Positions 50,307-59,925 of a DNA stretch of 64,000 bases are shown here, piece by piece. The notes under the pieces are model-generated. The model did no database searches. It was not told the origin of the DNA and saw only the letters and a list, made by a program, of their open reading frames with translations. The position numbers and the translations under genes were made by a program. This stretch comes from JAGIBJ01 sp032119595 (lineage in GTDB: Bacteria > Actinomycetota > Thermoleophilia > Solirubrobacterales > Solirubrobacteraceae). Location: assembly GCA_032119595.1 (NCBI GenBank), contig JAUMBQ010000009.1, forward strand, positions 62,001 to 126,000, written 5' to 3'. Every line of letters starts with the position of its first letter. The first letter of the stretch is position 1.

Positions 50307-51158
50307 TCAGGCGCGGTGCGGGAACCGCGAGAAGTCCGGCTTACGCTTCTCCTTGTACGCGTCGCGGCCCTCGCGGGCCTCTTCGCTGCCGTAGAAGAGA
50401 AGGTTGGCGTCGTGCGCGAGTTGCTGGATGCCGGCGAGGCCGTCCTCGTCGGCGTTGAAGCTGGCCTTCAGGAGGCGAAGCGCAAACGGGGAGAGTTCGA
50501 GCATGCGGTGGCACCAGGCGACGGTCTCCTCCTCAAGCCGCTCAACAGGCACGACGGTGTTCACGAGGCCCCAGTCCAGGGCGGTCTTGGCGTCGTACTG
50601 GCGGCACAGGAACCACACTTCCTTGGCGCGCTTCTGGCCAATCTGACGCGACAGGATGCTCGCGCCGAACCCGCCGTCGAACGAGCCGACTTCCGGTCCG
50701 GTCTGCCCGAAGCGGGCATTGTCGGCGGCGATCGTGAGGTCGCAGACGAGATGCAGCACGTGGCCGCCACCGATCGCGAACCCCGCGACCATCGCCACGA
50801 CGGGCTTTGGCAGGCGCCGGATCTGCATGTGGAGGTCGGTGATGTGGAACCGGCCGACGGACGCGCCGCCGGGCGTGCGCTGCGGGTCGTTCGGGTCGGT
50901 GAGGTAACCGGCGTCGCCGCGAACGCTCTGGTCGCCGCCCGAGCAGAAGGCCAGGGCGCCTTCGCCGGTGAAGATGATCACGCCGACAGACGTGTCCTCG
51001 CGGGCCAGGTTGAACGCCTGCGACAGCTCGATCACCGTCTGCGGGCGGAACGCGTTGCGCTTCTCTGGGCGGTCGATCGTGATCTTGGCGATCCCATCGC
51101 CGCTCAGCTCGTAGCGGATGTCTTCGAACTCGGCGGCTGAGGTCCACGTGGTCGGCAT
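50307..51158 (-). CDS. menB: 1,4-dihydroxy-2-naphthoyl-CoA synthase
   Basis: 283 residues from ATG 51158. Crotonase-fold ring-closing enzyme. Motifs: ITIDRPEKRNAFRPQTV, GDQSVRGDAGY, VAMVAGFAIGGGHVLHLVCDL, GQTGPEVGSFDGGFGAS, and the C-terminal Tyr-containing LLFYGSEEAREGRDAY. It is the first gene of a minus run menB-menA-menC. The start is chosen by the family N-terminus and by TAGCCT 8 nt upstream. Confidence 0.96.
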   Translation of the reverse strand: MPTTWTSAAEFEDIRYELSGDGIAKITIDRPEKRNAFRPQTVIELSQAFNLAREDTSVGVIIFTGEGALAFCSGGDQSVRGDAGYLTDPNDPQRTPGGASVGRFHITDLHMQIRRLPKPVVAMVAGFAIGGGHVLHLVCDLTIAADNARFGQTGPEVGSFDGGFGASILSRQIGQKRAKEVWFLCRQYDAKTALDWGLVNTVVPVERLEEETVAWCHRMLELSPFALRLLKASFNADEDGLAGIQQLAHDANLLFYGSEEAREGRDAYKEKRKPDFSRFPHRA

Positions 51159-51166
51159 GGGCGGGA

Positions 51167-51172
51167 AGGCTA
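51167..51172 (-). promoter_or_regulatory. -10 element TAGCCT of menB
   Basis: TAGCCT on minus lies 8 nt before ATG 51158. The palindromic repeats begin 53 bp further upstream. Confidence 0.55.
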
Positions 51173-51224
51173 TCCGCGTCGCAGCGCCAGCGGCGCGACG
51201 ACACCAGCTCCCCGACCCACCAAA

Positions 51225-51300
51225 GCGGTGAGCGGCCAGAATGTGTTGCCCTGACGACAGATTTTGGCCGTTCACGCTCTGGCCCGGCGCTGAGCGGCCC
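51225..51300 (-). repeat. Palindromic repeat element, copy 1 (76 bp)
   Basis: Read on minus, it starts GGGCCGCTCAGCGC and contains GTGAACGGCCA ... TGGCCGCTCAC, an 11-bp near-perfect outer stem around an inner TGTCG/CAACA stem with a TCAGGG loop. The last 59 bp are repeated identically at 51307-51365, and about 85 percent of the unit recurs at 63674-63749. Confidence 0.9.
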
Positions 51301-51306
51301 GCCAAG

Positions 51307-51365
51307 GCGGTGAGCGGCCAGAATGTGTTGCCCTGACGACAGATTTTGGCCGTTCACGCTCTGGC
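51307..51365 (-). repeat. Palindromic repeat element, copy 2 (59 bp, identical to part of copy 1)
   Basis: It repeats bases 51225-51283 exactly, with a period of 82 bp, and ends 14 bp before the -10 of menE. The outer 17-bp arm GGGCCGCTCAGCGC is missing. Confidence 0.95.
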
Positions 51366-51378
51366 TGGCTGGTCGGCC

Positions 51379-51384
51379 TAGGGT
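51379..51384 (+). promoter_or_regulatory. -10 element TAGGGT of menE
   Basis: TAGGGT lies 7 nt before GTG 51392 and places the start there. Confidence 0.6.
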
Positions 51385-51391
51385 GGTGCGG

Positions 51392-52996
<1,605 letters not shown>

Positions 52997-53095
52997 AGCC
53001 CGGCCTGCCGCTGCGTAGCCGCGCGGCCCGGCGCTGGTTTGAGACCCCACCCAACGCTGCGCCGATGCCCCCGCCCAGTACGGCGCTCGGCCCGG

Positions 53096-53101
53096 TACCC
53101 T
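53096..53101 (+). promoter_or_regulatory. -10 element TACCCT of metF
   Basis: TACCCT lies 7 nt before ATG 53109. Confidence 0.6.
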
Positions 53102-53108
53102 TCCTTCG

Positions 53109-53969
53109 ATGCAGCGGATCGACGACCTCCTGCGCAGCGGCACGACGCTGTCTTTCGAGTTCTTCCCACCGAAGACCGACGACGGCCGCGACGCGTTCTC
53201 GGCCGCGTTCGACGACCTGGCGACGCTGTCTCCCAGCTTCGCCTCGGTGACGTACGGCGCACTCGGCAGTACCCGGTCCCAGACCGAAGAGCTGGTGAAC
53301 GGACTGAATGCCCAGCATCCGTTCCCGACGATGCCGCACCTCACGTGCATCGGGCACACCCGCACCGAACTGGTCGAGCTCATCACGAGCTACCGCAACG
53401 CCGGCGTTCGCAACATCCTCGCGCTCGCAGGCGACCCGCCGACCGACGGCTCCGACGCTGGCGACTTCGTCTACGCCGACGAGCTCATCGCGCTGATCCG
53501 CGAGATCGGCGACTTCTCGGTCGGCGTCGCCGCGTTCCCCGAACTTCACCCGCGCTCCCCGTCGCGCGAGGCGGATCGCGAGCGCCTCGCAGCCAAGCTC
53601 GAACTCGCCGACTTCGGCATGAGCCAGTTCTTCTTCGATGTCGACCACTATTCGACGATGGTCGACGAGGTCGCGGCGCTCGGCGTCACCACCCCGATCG
53701 TCCCGGGCGTGATGCCGTTCGTCAGCGTGCCCGGCACGCACCGGATGGCGAAGATGAACGGCTCGACGATCCCGGAAGCGCTGGCCGAGCGCATGGCCTG
53801 GGTCGACGGAGACGCCGACGCGACGCGTGCGCTCGGTATCGAAGTCGCCGTCGAACTGAGCGCCGAACTCCTGAAGCGCGGCGTTCCGGGCCTGCATCTC
53901 TACACGATGAATCGCGCCGCGTCGGTCCGTGAGGTCACGGATCGACTCGGGCTTCGCGCACCGGCCTGA
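53109..53969 (+). CDS. metF: Methylenetetrahydrofolate reductase
   Basis: 286 residues. FAD enzyme reducing methylene-THF to methyl-THF for methionine. Starts LSFEFFPPKTDDGRDAF with the catalytic Glu in FEFFPP, then SVTYGALGSTR, PHLTCIGHTRTEL, NILALAGDPP, VGVAAFPELHPRS and QFFFDVDHYSTMV. The C-terminal LHLYTMNRAASV is conserved. It is followed 13 bp later by a methyltransferase gene. Confidence 0.96.
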   Translation: MQRIDDLLRSGTTLSFEFFPPKTDDGRDAFSAAFDDLATLSPSFASVTYGALGSTRSQTEELVNGLNAQHPFPTMPHLTCIGHTRTELVELITSYRNAGVRNILALAGDPPTDGSDAGDFVYADELIALIREIGDFSVGVAAFPELHPRSPSREADRERLAAKLELADFGMSQFFFDVDHYSTMVDEVAALGVTTPIVPGVMPFVSVPGTHRMAKMNGSTIPEALAERMAWVDGDADATRALGIEVAVELSAELLKRGVPGLHLYTMNRAASVREVTDRLGLRAPA

Positions 53970-53982
53970 TCGGCGGTCGGCG

Positions 53983-54822
53983 ATGCCGCCTCAGGATCAG
54001 CGTGCAGCCCTCGTAAAAGGCTGGAACCGAGCCGCCGACGGGTGGGCACGCCAGCAGCTGGCGTTCGATCGCGCCGCGGCGCCGGTCGCCTCGCGACTCG
54101 TCGAACTCGCTCGGCTCGAGCCGGGCAACCGCGTGCTTGAACTCGCCTCGGGACTCGGCGACACGGGCCTCGTTGCGGCGGCGAAGGTCGGGCCGACCGG
54201 ATCGGTCGTGCTTAGCGACGCCGCCCCGAAGATGCTCGATCGGCTGCGAGATCGGGTGAAAGGCAGCGACCACATCGAGGTGCGCGAACTCTTCGCCGAG
54301 GGCCTGAAGTTCGACACCGCCTGCGTCGACGCCGTCCTGTGCCGGTGGGGCTACATGCTCCTGCTCGACCCGACGGCCGCACTGCAGGAAACGCGTCGCG
54401 TCCTCGCGCCCGGTGGACGCGTCGCCCTCGCGGCCTGGACCTCCCACGACGACAATCCGTGGACCGGCGCGACGCTTCCGGCGCTTCGTGACCGCGGGCT
54501 CTTGGGCGACCCGACCGGCCCCGGCCCGCACATGTTCTCGTGGGCCGACCCGTCGCTGATCGTCGAGGCGCTCGAGAATGCAGGCTTCTTCGACATCGTC
54601 GTCGAGCCCGTTGACCTCGTCTTCGAATACGGCTCGTTCGATGACTGGTGGGACGCCCGCCTGGACCTCTCACCGGACTTCGCCGGGCGGATCGCCGAGA
54701 TCAGCCCCGAAGAGCGCGACGAACTCACCGAAGAGCTCGAGCGCGAGGTCGAGCCGTGGCGCCAGGCCGACGGCTCACTTCGGTTCCCCGGCCGCACGCA
54801 CGTCGCGGCCGCCGACGTCTGA
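53983..54822 (+). CDS. Class I SAM-dependent methyltransferase
   Basis: 279 residues. Rossmann-like methyltransferase: motif I VLELASGLGDTGLVAA, motif II VVLSDAAPKMLDRL, and VDAVLCRWGYMLLLD, then VLAPGGRVALAAW. Resembles UbiE/MenG-like type 11 methyltransferases. The location near the men genes makes MenG possible, but the motif I (ELASGLGDTG) differs from the usual D-x-A-C-G-T-G-D, so no symbol is given. ATG 53983 lies 13 bp after metF. Confidence 0.82.
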   Translation: MPPQDQRAALVKGWNRAADGWARQQLAFDRAAAPVASRLVELARLEPGNRVLELASGLGDTGLVAAAKVGPTGSVVLSDAAPKMLDRLRDRVKGSDHIEVRELFAEGLKFDTACVDAVLCRWGYMLLLDPTAALQETRRVLAPGGRVALAAWTSHDDNPWTGATLPALRDRGLLGDPTGPGPHMFSWADPSLIVEALENAGFFDIVVEPVDLVFEYGSFDDWWDARLDLSPDFAGRIAEISPEERDELTEELEREVEPWRQADGSLRFPGRTHVAAADV

Positions 54823-54834
54823 GTCGCGGCTCGG

Positions 54835-54857
54835 GCCAGGCCGACACCGGCCTTGGC
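54835..54857. terminator. Hairpin between convergent genes
   Basis: GCCAGGCCG and CGGCCTTGGC form a stem with one bulge around an ACAC-type loop. It lies between the methyltransferase and the YjdF-like stops and could serve both. Confidence 0.5.
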
Positions 54858-54884
54858 AACCAGCCTTTGGCGACCGGCCGTTGG

Positions 54885-55499
54885 TTAGCTGGCGACCGGT
54901 TCGTTGCGCGCCGCCGCCTTGCGGATCAGCCAGACCGTGAGGAGTGCGGCCACCGTCGCGCCGCTGGTGCCGAGCACTTCGTCAAAGAGCGTGTCCTCGT
55001 ACGCGGTGTCGAGTTCCTTGCCGTGGCGGATGAACGTGTACCACTCGCCGATCTCCCAGACGACCGCGAGGATCGCGCCGAACCCGGCCACCATTGAGCC
55101 GACCGCCCACGGCTTCACGCCGCTGGCGCGGCGCAGCAAGATGCCGATGCCGAACGACATGAACCCCCAGTTCACGAAGTGGTTGAGGTCGTCCCACCAA
55201 TTGATCTTGTCGTAGAGGTTCAGCGTGTTCCCGGTGACGTCGACCAGGAACGGCTCCATGATGAACGCAACGCCCGCCCATGGGATGGGGGAGTCCTTGC
55301 CCTGCACCTTGGCGACGATCGCCCAGATCGCCGGGACCGCGAGCATCATCGCCGGGTAGAACACCAGCCGCGCCCCGAATGCCTTGCCTTCGAACTGCGG
55401 CAGGTTGCTCCCGCCGAAGGTGGCGTAGGCGAGCTGCGCGACCGTCGCGAGCAGCATCGTCATGGCGACGAGGAACGAGGTGCGGCGGGTTTCGGTCAC
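54885..55499 (-). CDS. YjdF/DUF2238-like membrane protein
   Basis: 204 residues. About five hydrophobic segments. The signature YDKINWWDDLNHFVNWGFMS with WEIGEWYTFI and AYEDTLFDEVLGTSGATVAAL matches the polar residues (WD..H, WE..EW, D..D) of YjdF/DUF2238. Function unknown. Start GTG 55499 is set by TACCTT 7 nt upstream. Longer open frames reaching 56003 are rejected. Divergent from the cupin gene across 150 bp. Confidence 0.75.
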   Translation of the reverse strand: MTETRRTSFLVAMTMLLATVAQLAYATFGGSNLPQFEGKAFGARLVFYPAMMLAVPAIWAIVAKVQGKDSPIPWAGVAFIMEPFLVDVTGNTLNLYDKINWWDDLNHFVNWGFMSFGIGILLRRASGVKPWAVGSMVAGFGAILAVVWEIGEWYTFIRHGKELDTAYEDTLFDEVLGTSGATVAALLTVWLIRKAAARNEPVAS

Positions 55500-55506
55500 G
55501 CCGACG

Positions 55507-55512
55507 AAGGTA
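55507..55512 (-). promoter_or_regulatory. -10 element TACCTT of the YjdF-like gene
   Basis: TACCTT on minus lies 7 nt before GTG 55499. Confidence 0.55.
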
Positions 55513-55607
55513 CCGATGCCGTCGGCCGACGCGAGCCCTGGTGTCGCGCGGTCGCGGCGCGGTCGAGCGGTCCGATCGGGGATATGGTCGAAGCGACCCT
55601 TCCGCTC

Positions 55608-55626
55608 GGCGCCCCCGCCGGGCGCC
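55608..55626. other. Small perfect hairpin in the cupin leader
   Basis: GGCGCCC and GGGCGCC form a 7-bp stem with a 5-nt loop, 24 nt before ATG 55650. A TATGGT at 55583-55588 may be the -10, which would place the hairpin in the 5' leader. Confidence 0.4.
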
Positions 55627-55649
55627 GTCGAACGGAGCGTGACCCGACC

Positions 55650-56036
55650 ATGCAGCACTGGGACCTCAACACCGTGGCGGCGCCGCCACGCGCACCCCAG
55701 ATCCTGGCGACCAGCGACGACGCTCGCGCCATCATCGTGGGACTCGAGGCCGGATCGGGAATGCCCGATCACCAAGTGCATGAGGCGGCCTGGGTGACCG
55801 TCGTGTCGGGTGAGATCGAGATGACCGCTACCGCGAGCGGCGAGCGGGTCGTGGCCACCGCCGGGAGTCTCTTTGCGTTTGCCCCGAACGAGCGGCACGA
55901 GGTCGTCGCTCGCACGGATGCGCGGCTGCTTCTGCTGCTCACCCCGTGGCCCGGGGTCGGGCATCCTGGAGCGACGCCGATCGAAGAAAAGCAGCGCGCT
56001 CACGAGCGTGCCGCCGAGCGGAGTTCGGCTCGCTAG
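55650..56036 (+). CDS. Small cupin-domain protein
   Basis: 128 residues. Single cupin barrel: motif 1 around MPDHQVHEAAWVTVVSGEIEM (two His and a later Glu), motif 2 APNERHEVVARTDARLL. The C-terminal tail is charged and disordered. Typical of metal-binding small cupins with unknown substrate. An AACGGAG purine stretch lies about 14 nt before the ATG. It precedes narG by about 120 bp. Confidence 0.8.
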   Translation: MQHWDLNTVAAPPRAPQILATSDDARAIIVGLEAGSGMPDHQVHEAAWVTVVSGEIEMTATASGERVVATAGSLFAFAPNERHEVVARTDARLLLLLTPWPGVGHPGATPIEEKQRAHERAAERSSAR

Positions 56037-56093
56037 CCGGGCTGCTCCACCGGTTCGGTGATGTGACCGACCGGGAAAGACCTCGTACGGGGT

Positions 56094-56099
56094 TACGCT
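56094..56099 (+). promoter_or_regulatory. Probable -10 TACGCT of narGHJI
   Basis: TACGCT lies 58 nt before ATG 56158, so the nar message would have a leader. No FNR- or NarL-type palindrome is recognisable by eye. Confidence 0.35.
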
Positions 56100-56157
56100 G
56101 AGATCTCGTCGCGTTCTTCCCTGCTCCTACGGCGAAAGGTGGGAAAACTACGCGTTG

Positions 56158-59100
56158 ATGAACCGTGGTTTGCCATTTTGTTCGTCCTGGGGGCCCATGG
56201 TACGGATGAGAAGACGGATATCGGCCCGCCTCAGGCCGCCATCGCGTCACCCAACCGTGTCTGAATCTCACTCGCTTCTCCTCCGAACCCACCAATTTCT
56301 CCGGAAGGGTCCGGTGAATGCGGAAGGCTGGAGTCAGCTGGTCGCCAAAGACCGGGACTGGGAGCAGTCGTATCGCGGGCGCTGGGCCCACGACAAGGTG
56401 GTGCGGTCGACCCACGGCGTCAACTGCACCGGCTCGTGCTCGTGGAACGTGCACGTCAAGGATGGCCTGATCACCTGGGAAAACCAGGCGACGGACTACC
56501 CGGAGACCGAAGCGGGCATGCCCAACCATGAGCCGCGCGGCTGCCCTCGCGGCGCGTCGTTCTCGTGGTACCAGTACTCGCCGCTGCGCCTCAAACACCC
56601 CTACGTGCGCGGGTCGCTCCTGGCGATGTTCCAAGAAGCGCGCACGCGCCTGGGCGATCCCGTCGAGGCCTGGCGGGAGATCGTCGAAGACCCAGAGAAG
56701 GCGCAGCTCTATCGCCGCCAGCGCGGCAAGGGTGGGTTTGTTCGGGCGTCGTGGGACGACGCGATGGACATGGTCGCCGCCGCGCACATCCACACGATCA
56801 AGACCGATGGCCCGGATCGCGTCGCGGGCTTCTCGCCGATCCCAGCGATGTCGATGGCGTCGTACGCCGCCGGCTCGCGCTTCTACTCGCTGATCGGCGG
56901 CACGATCTGCTCCTTCTACGACTGGTACGCCGATCTGCCGCCCGCCTCTCCGCAGGCGTTCGGCGATCAGACCGACGTGCCGGAGTCCAGCGACTGGTGG
57001 AACGCGGGCTACATGATCTTGTGGGGCACGAATCTGCCCACGACCCGCACCCCGGACGCGCACTTCATGACGGAGTCCCGCTACAAGGGCCAGAAGGTCG
57101 TTGTGGTCTCTCCGGACTACGCGGAACACACAAAGTTCGCCGACGAATGGCTCGCCGCCGAGCCGGGCAGCGACGGCGCCCTGGCGATGGCGATGGGGCA
57201 CGTCGTGCTCAAGGAGTTCTTCGTCGATCGCCAGGTCCCGTACTTCCAGGAGTACGTGCGGCAGTACACCGACATGCCCATGCTGGTCACGCTCCGCGAG
57301 CGCGATGGCGTTTACGTGTCGGACCGGCTCCTTCGCGAGAGCGATCTCGAGGGTCGCCAAGACGAAGAGAACGCCGACTGGAAGCCGGTCTTCCTCGACG
57401 ACGCCACCGGGGCGCCGGTCGTGCCGAACGGCTCGGTCGGGCACCGCTACGGCAAGCCGGGGGAGTGGAACCTGGAACTCGGCGACATGGTTCCGGCGCT
57501 GTCGCTGATGGGCCGAGAGGAGCGGTCGGTAGAGATCGATCTGCCTCGCTTCGACATCGGTGAGGGCGAGGGCGGCGGCATCGTTCGGCGCGGAGTCCCG
57601 GTCATGCAGGTCGGCGGCCAGCTCGTCACCACGGTGTACGACCTCCTCTTGGCCCAGTACGGCGTCGGTCGCGACGGGTTGCCCGGCACCTGGGCCACTG
57701 GCTACGACGACGCCGAATCTCCCGGCACGCCCGCGTGGCAGGAGTCGATCACGGGTGTCGCTCCCGACATCGCCGCCAAGATCGGACGCGAATTCGCCCG
57801 CAACGCCGAGGTCACGCGCGGGCGCTCGATGATCTGCATGGGCGCCGCGACGAACCACTGGTTCCATTCCGACCAGACCTATCGCACGTTCCTGTCGCTC
57901 GTGATGATGTGCGGCTGCGAAGGCGTGAGCGGCGGCGGTTGGGCGCACTACGTCGGCCAGGAGAAGGTCCGTCCGCTCGCGGGCTGGCAGCACATCGCCA
58001 TGGCGACCGACTGGACGCGTCCGCCGCGTCTCCAGGCCAGCACGCCGTTCTTCTACCTCCTCTCCGAGCAGTGGCGCTACGAACAGATCCAGCCGGATGA
58101 CCACGCCTCGCCGCTCGGCCGTGGACTGCTGAAGGGCAAACACATCGCCGACGTGAACGCGCTCGGTGCGCGCCTGGGCTGGCTGCCGTCCTACCCGACG
58201 TTCGACCGTAACCCGCTCGACATCCCTGATCAGGCCGACGAGGCCGGCATGGCACCGGCGGACTTCGCGGTGCAGGAACTCAAGGCGGGCCGGATGAAGT
58301 TCGCCGCGGAAGATCCCAGCGGCCCCGGCAACTACCCGAAGGTGCTCACCGTCTGGAGGGCCAACATCCTCGGGTCCTCCGGCAAGGGCCACGAGTATTT
58401 CCTCAAGCACATGCTCGGCACCGAAGAGAACGCCGTGCGCTCGGAGGAATCGCCGCCGGAGATGCGCCCGAACGACGTGCAGTGGCGCGACGCAGCGGTC
58501 AAGGGCAAGCTCGATCTGATGACGACCATCGACTTCCGGATGACGAGCAACGCGCTCTTCTCCGACGTCGTCCTGCCCGCCGCCACGTGGTACGAGAAGT
58601 TCGATCTCTCCTCCACGGATCTCCACCCGTTCGTGCACACCTTCAACCAGGCCGTGCCGCCGCCGTGGGAAGCCAAAACCGACTGGGACACGTTCCATCG
58701 CTTGGCGGAACGCTTCTCGGAGCTGGCGGAGAAGCACCTCGGCGTCCGCCGCGACCTCATCGCGGCACCGCTGCAGCACGACACGCCCGACGAGATCTCT
58801 CAGCCGCTCGGCAAGGTGCTCGACTGGCGCGCCGGTGAGTGCGAGGCGATCCCTGGCAAGACGATGCCGAAGATGATTGTCGTCGAGCGCGACTACACGC
58901 AGATCGCGGAGAAGTGGGCGGCCCTCGGGCCTGAGATCGAGCGCCTCGGCACCACGGTGAAGAGCGCGACCTGGGTCGCCGACCACGAGATCGCCGAGCT
59001 GAAGATCAAGAACGGCACCATCCGTGGTGGCGTCGCCGACGGCAGGCCGTCGATCCGGCGAGTCGAGCATGCTTGCGAGGCGATCCTCGCGCTCTCGGGC

Positions 59101-59925
59101 ACCACGAACGGTCGGTTGGCGGCGGAAGGGTTCGCCTCCCTCGAGAAGCGCTGCGGCGTACCGATGAAGGCGCTCGGCGCCGACAGCGCCGGCAAGCGGA
59201 TCACGTTCCAGGACGCGCAGATTCAGCCGCGGCAGGTGCTCACCTCGCCCGAGTGGTCGGGGATCGACGCGCACGGGCGGCGCTACTCGCCGTTCACGAT
59301 CAACGTCGAGTACAAGAAGCCGTGGCACACGCTGTCCGGCCGGCAGCACTTCTACGTCGATCACGAGTGGATCCTGGAGCTGGGGGAGGGCATGCCCGGG
59401 TTCCGGCCGCCGCTCAACCACCGCGTGATCTTCGGCGACCAGGGTGCCAAAGATGGCTCCGGCCGCAAGGAACTCACGCTCAAGTACCTCACCCCGCACT
59501 CCAAATGGTCGATCCATTCCGAGTACCAGGACAACTTGCACATGCTCACGCTGTTCCGAGGCGGCGGGTCGATGTGGATGAGCCGCGAGGATGCCGAGGA
59601 GCTGGGCATCAAGGACAACGACTGGATCGAGGCCTACAACCGCAACGGCGTCGTCTCGATCCGAGCGGCGGTCTCGCACCGCATTCCGCAGGGCACGTGC
59701 CTGATGTACCACGCCAAGGACCGGCATCTCAACGTGCCGCTCACGGAGATGCAGGGCAAACGCGGCGGGACCGACAACTCCCTCACCCGCACCGTGATGA
59801 AGCCCACCCACTTCCTCGGGGGCTACGCCCAACTCTCCTACGGCTTCAACTACTACGGCCCCACCGGCTCGCAGCGCGACGAGGTCACGGTCATTCGCAA
59901 GCGCGAGAGTGAGGTGACCTTCTAA
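56158..59925 (+). CDS. narG: Respiratory nitrate reductase alpha subunit
   Basis: 1255 residues from ATG 56158. Molybdopterin subunit that reduces nitrate in the cytoplasm. The FS0 [4Fe-4S] ligands are the His and Cys in STHGVNCTGSCSW plus the Cys in NHEPRGCPRG, and the Mo ligand Asp is in CSFYDWYADLPP. Further conserved runs are DRVAGFSPIPAMSM, GGGWAHYVGQEK and YGFNYYGPTGSQRDE. Family similarity begins about residue 40 (LLLRTHQFLRKGP), so the first 35 residues are doubtful, and ATGs at about 56197 and 56206 are alternatives. It ends TAATG into narH. Confidence 0.97.
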   Translation: MNRGLPFCSSWGPMVRMRRRISARLRPPSRHPTVSESHSLLLRTHQFLRKGPVNAEGWSQLVAKDRDWEQSYRGRWAHDKVVRSTHGVNCTGSCSWNVHVKDGLITWENQATDYPETEAGMPNHEPRGCPRGASFSWYQYSPLRLKHPYVRGSLLAMFQEARTRLGDPVEAWREIVEDPEKAQLYRRQRGKGGFVRASWDDAMDMVAAAHIHTIKTDGPDRVAGFSPIPAMSMASYAAGSRFYSLIGGTICSFYDWYADLPPASPQAFGDQTDVPESSDWWNAGYMILWGTNLPTTRTPDAHFMTESRYKGQKVVVVSPDYAEHTKFADEWLAAEPGSDGALAMAMGHVVLKEFFVDRQVPYFQEYVRQYTDMPMLVTLRERDGVYVSDRLLRESDLEGRQDEENADWKPVFLDDATGAPVVPNGSVGHRYGKPGEWNLELGDMVPALSLMGREERSVEIDLPRFDIGEGEGGGIVRRGVPVMQVGGQLVTTVYDLLLAQYGVGRDGLPGTWATGYDDAESPGTPAWQESITGVAPDIAAKIGREFARNAEVTRGRSMICMGAATNHWFHSDQTYRTFLSLVMMCGCEGVSGGGWAHYVGQEKVRPLAGWQHIAMATDWTRPPRLQASTPFFYLLSEQWRYEQIQPDDHASPLGRGLLKGKHIADVNALGARLGWLPSYPTFDRNPLDIPDQADEAGMAPADFAVQELKAGRMKFAAEDPSGPGNYPKVLTVWRANILGSSGKGHEYFLKHMLGTEENAVRSEESPPEMRPNDVQWRDAAVKGKLDLMTTIDFRMTSNALFSDVVLPAATWYEKFDLSSTDLHPFVHTFNQAVPPPWEAKTDWDTFHRLAERFSELAEKHLGVRRDLIAAPLQHDTPDEISQPLGKVLDWRAGECEAIPGKTMPKMIVVERDYTQIAEKWAALGPEIERLGTTVKSATWVADHEIAELKIKNGTIRGGVADGRPSIRRVEHACEAILALSGTTNGRLAAEGFASLEKRCGVPMKALGADSAGKRITFQDAQIQPRQVLTSPEWSGIDAHGRRYSPFTINVEYKKPWHTLSGRQHFYVDHEWILELGEGMPGFRPPLNHRVIFGDQGAKDGSGRKELTLKYLTPHSKWSIHSEYQDNLHMLTLFRGGGSMWMSREDAEELGIKDNDWIEAYNRNGVVSIRAAVSHRIPQGTCLMYHAKDRHLNVPLTEMQGKRGGTDNSLTRTVMKPTHFLGGYAQLSYGFNYYGPTGSQRDEVTVIRKRESEVTF

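Noticed and set aside
53983..54822. menG/ubiE
   Set aside because: It is a class I methyltransferase close to men genes, but the SAM motif does not match the usual MenG pattern. Kept as unnamed.
56037..56157. FNR or NarL binding site before narG
   Set aside because: No TTGAT-N4-ATCAA or heptamer pair could be recognised by eye; a TGTGA half-site alone is not enough.
55939..59832. A 1297-residue open frame opposite narG
   Set aside because: It lies antisense to a well-conserved gene and its translation is Arg/Ala/His-rich without any family pattern. Long antisense frames are expected in very GC-rich DNA.
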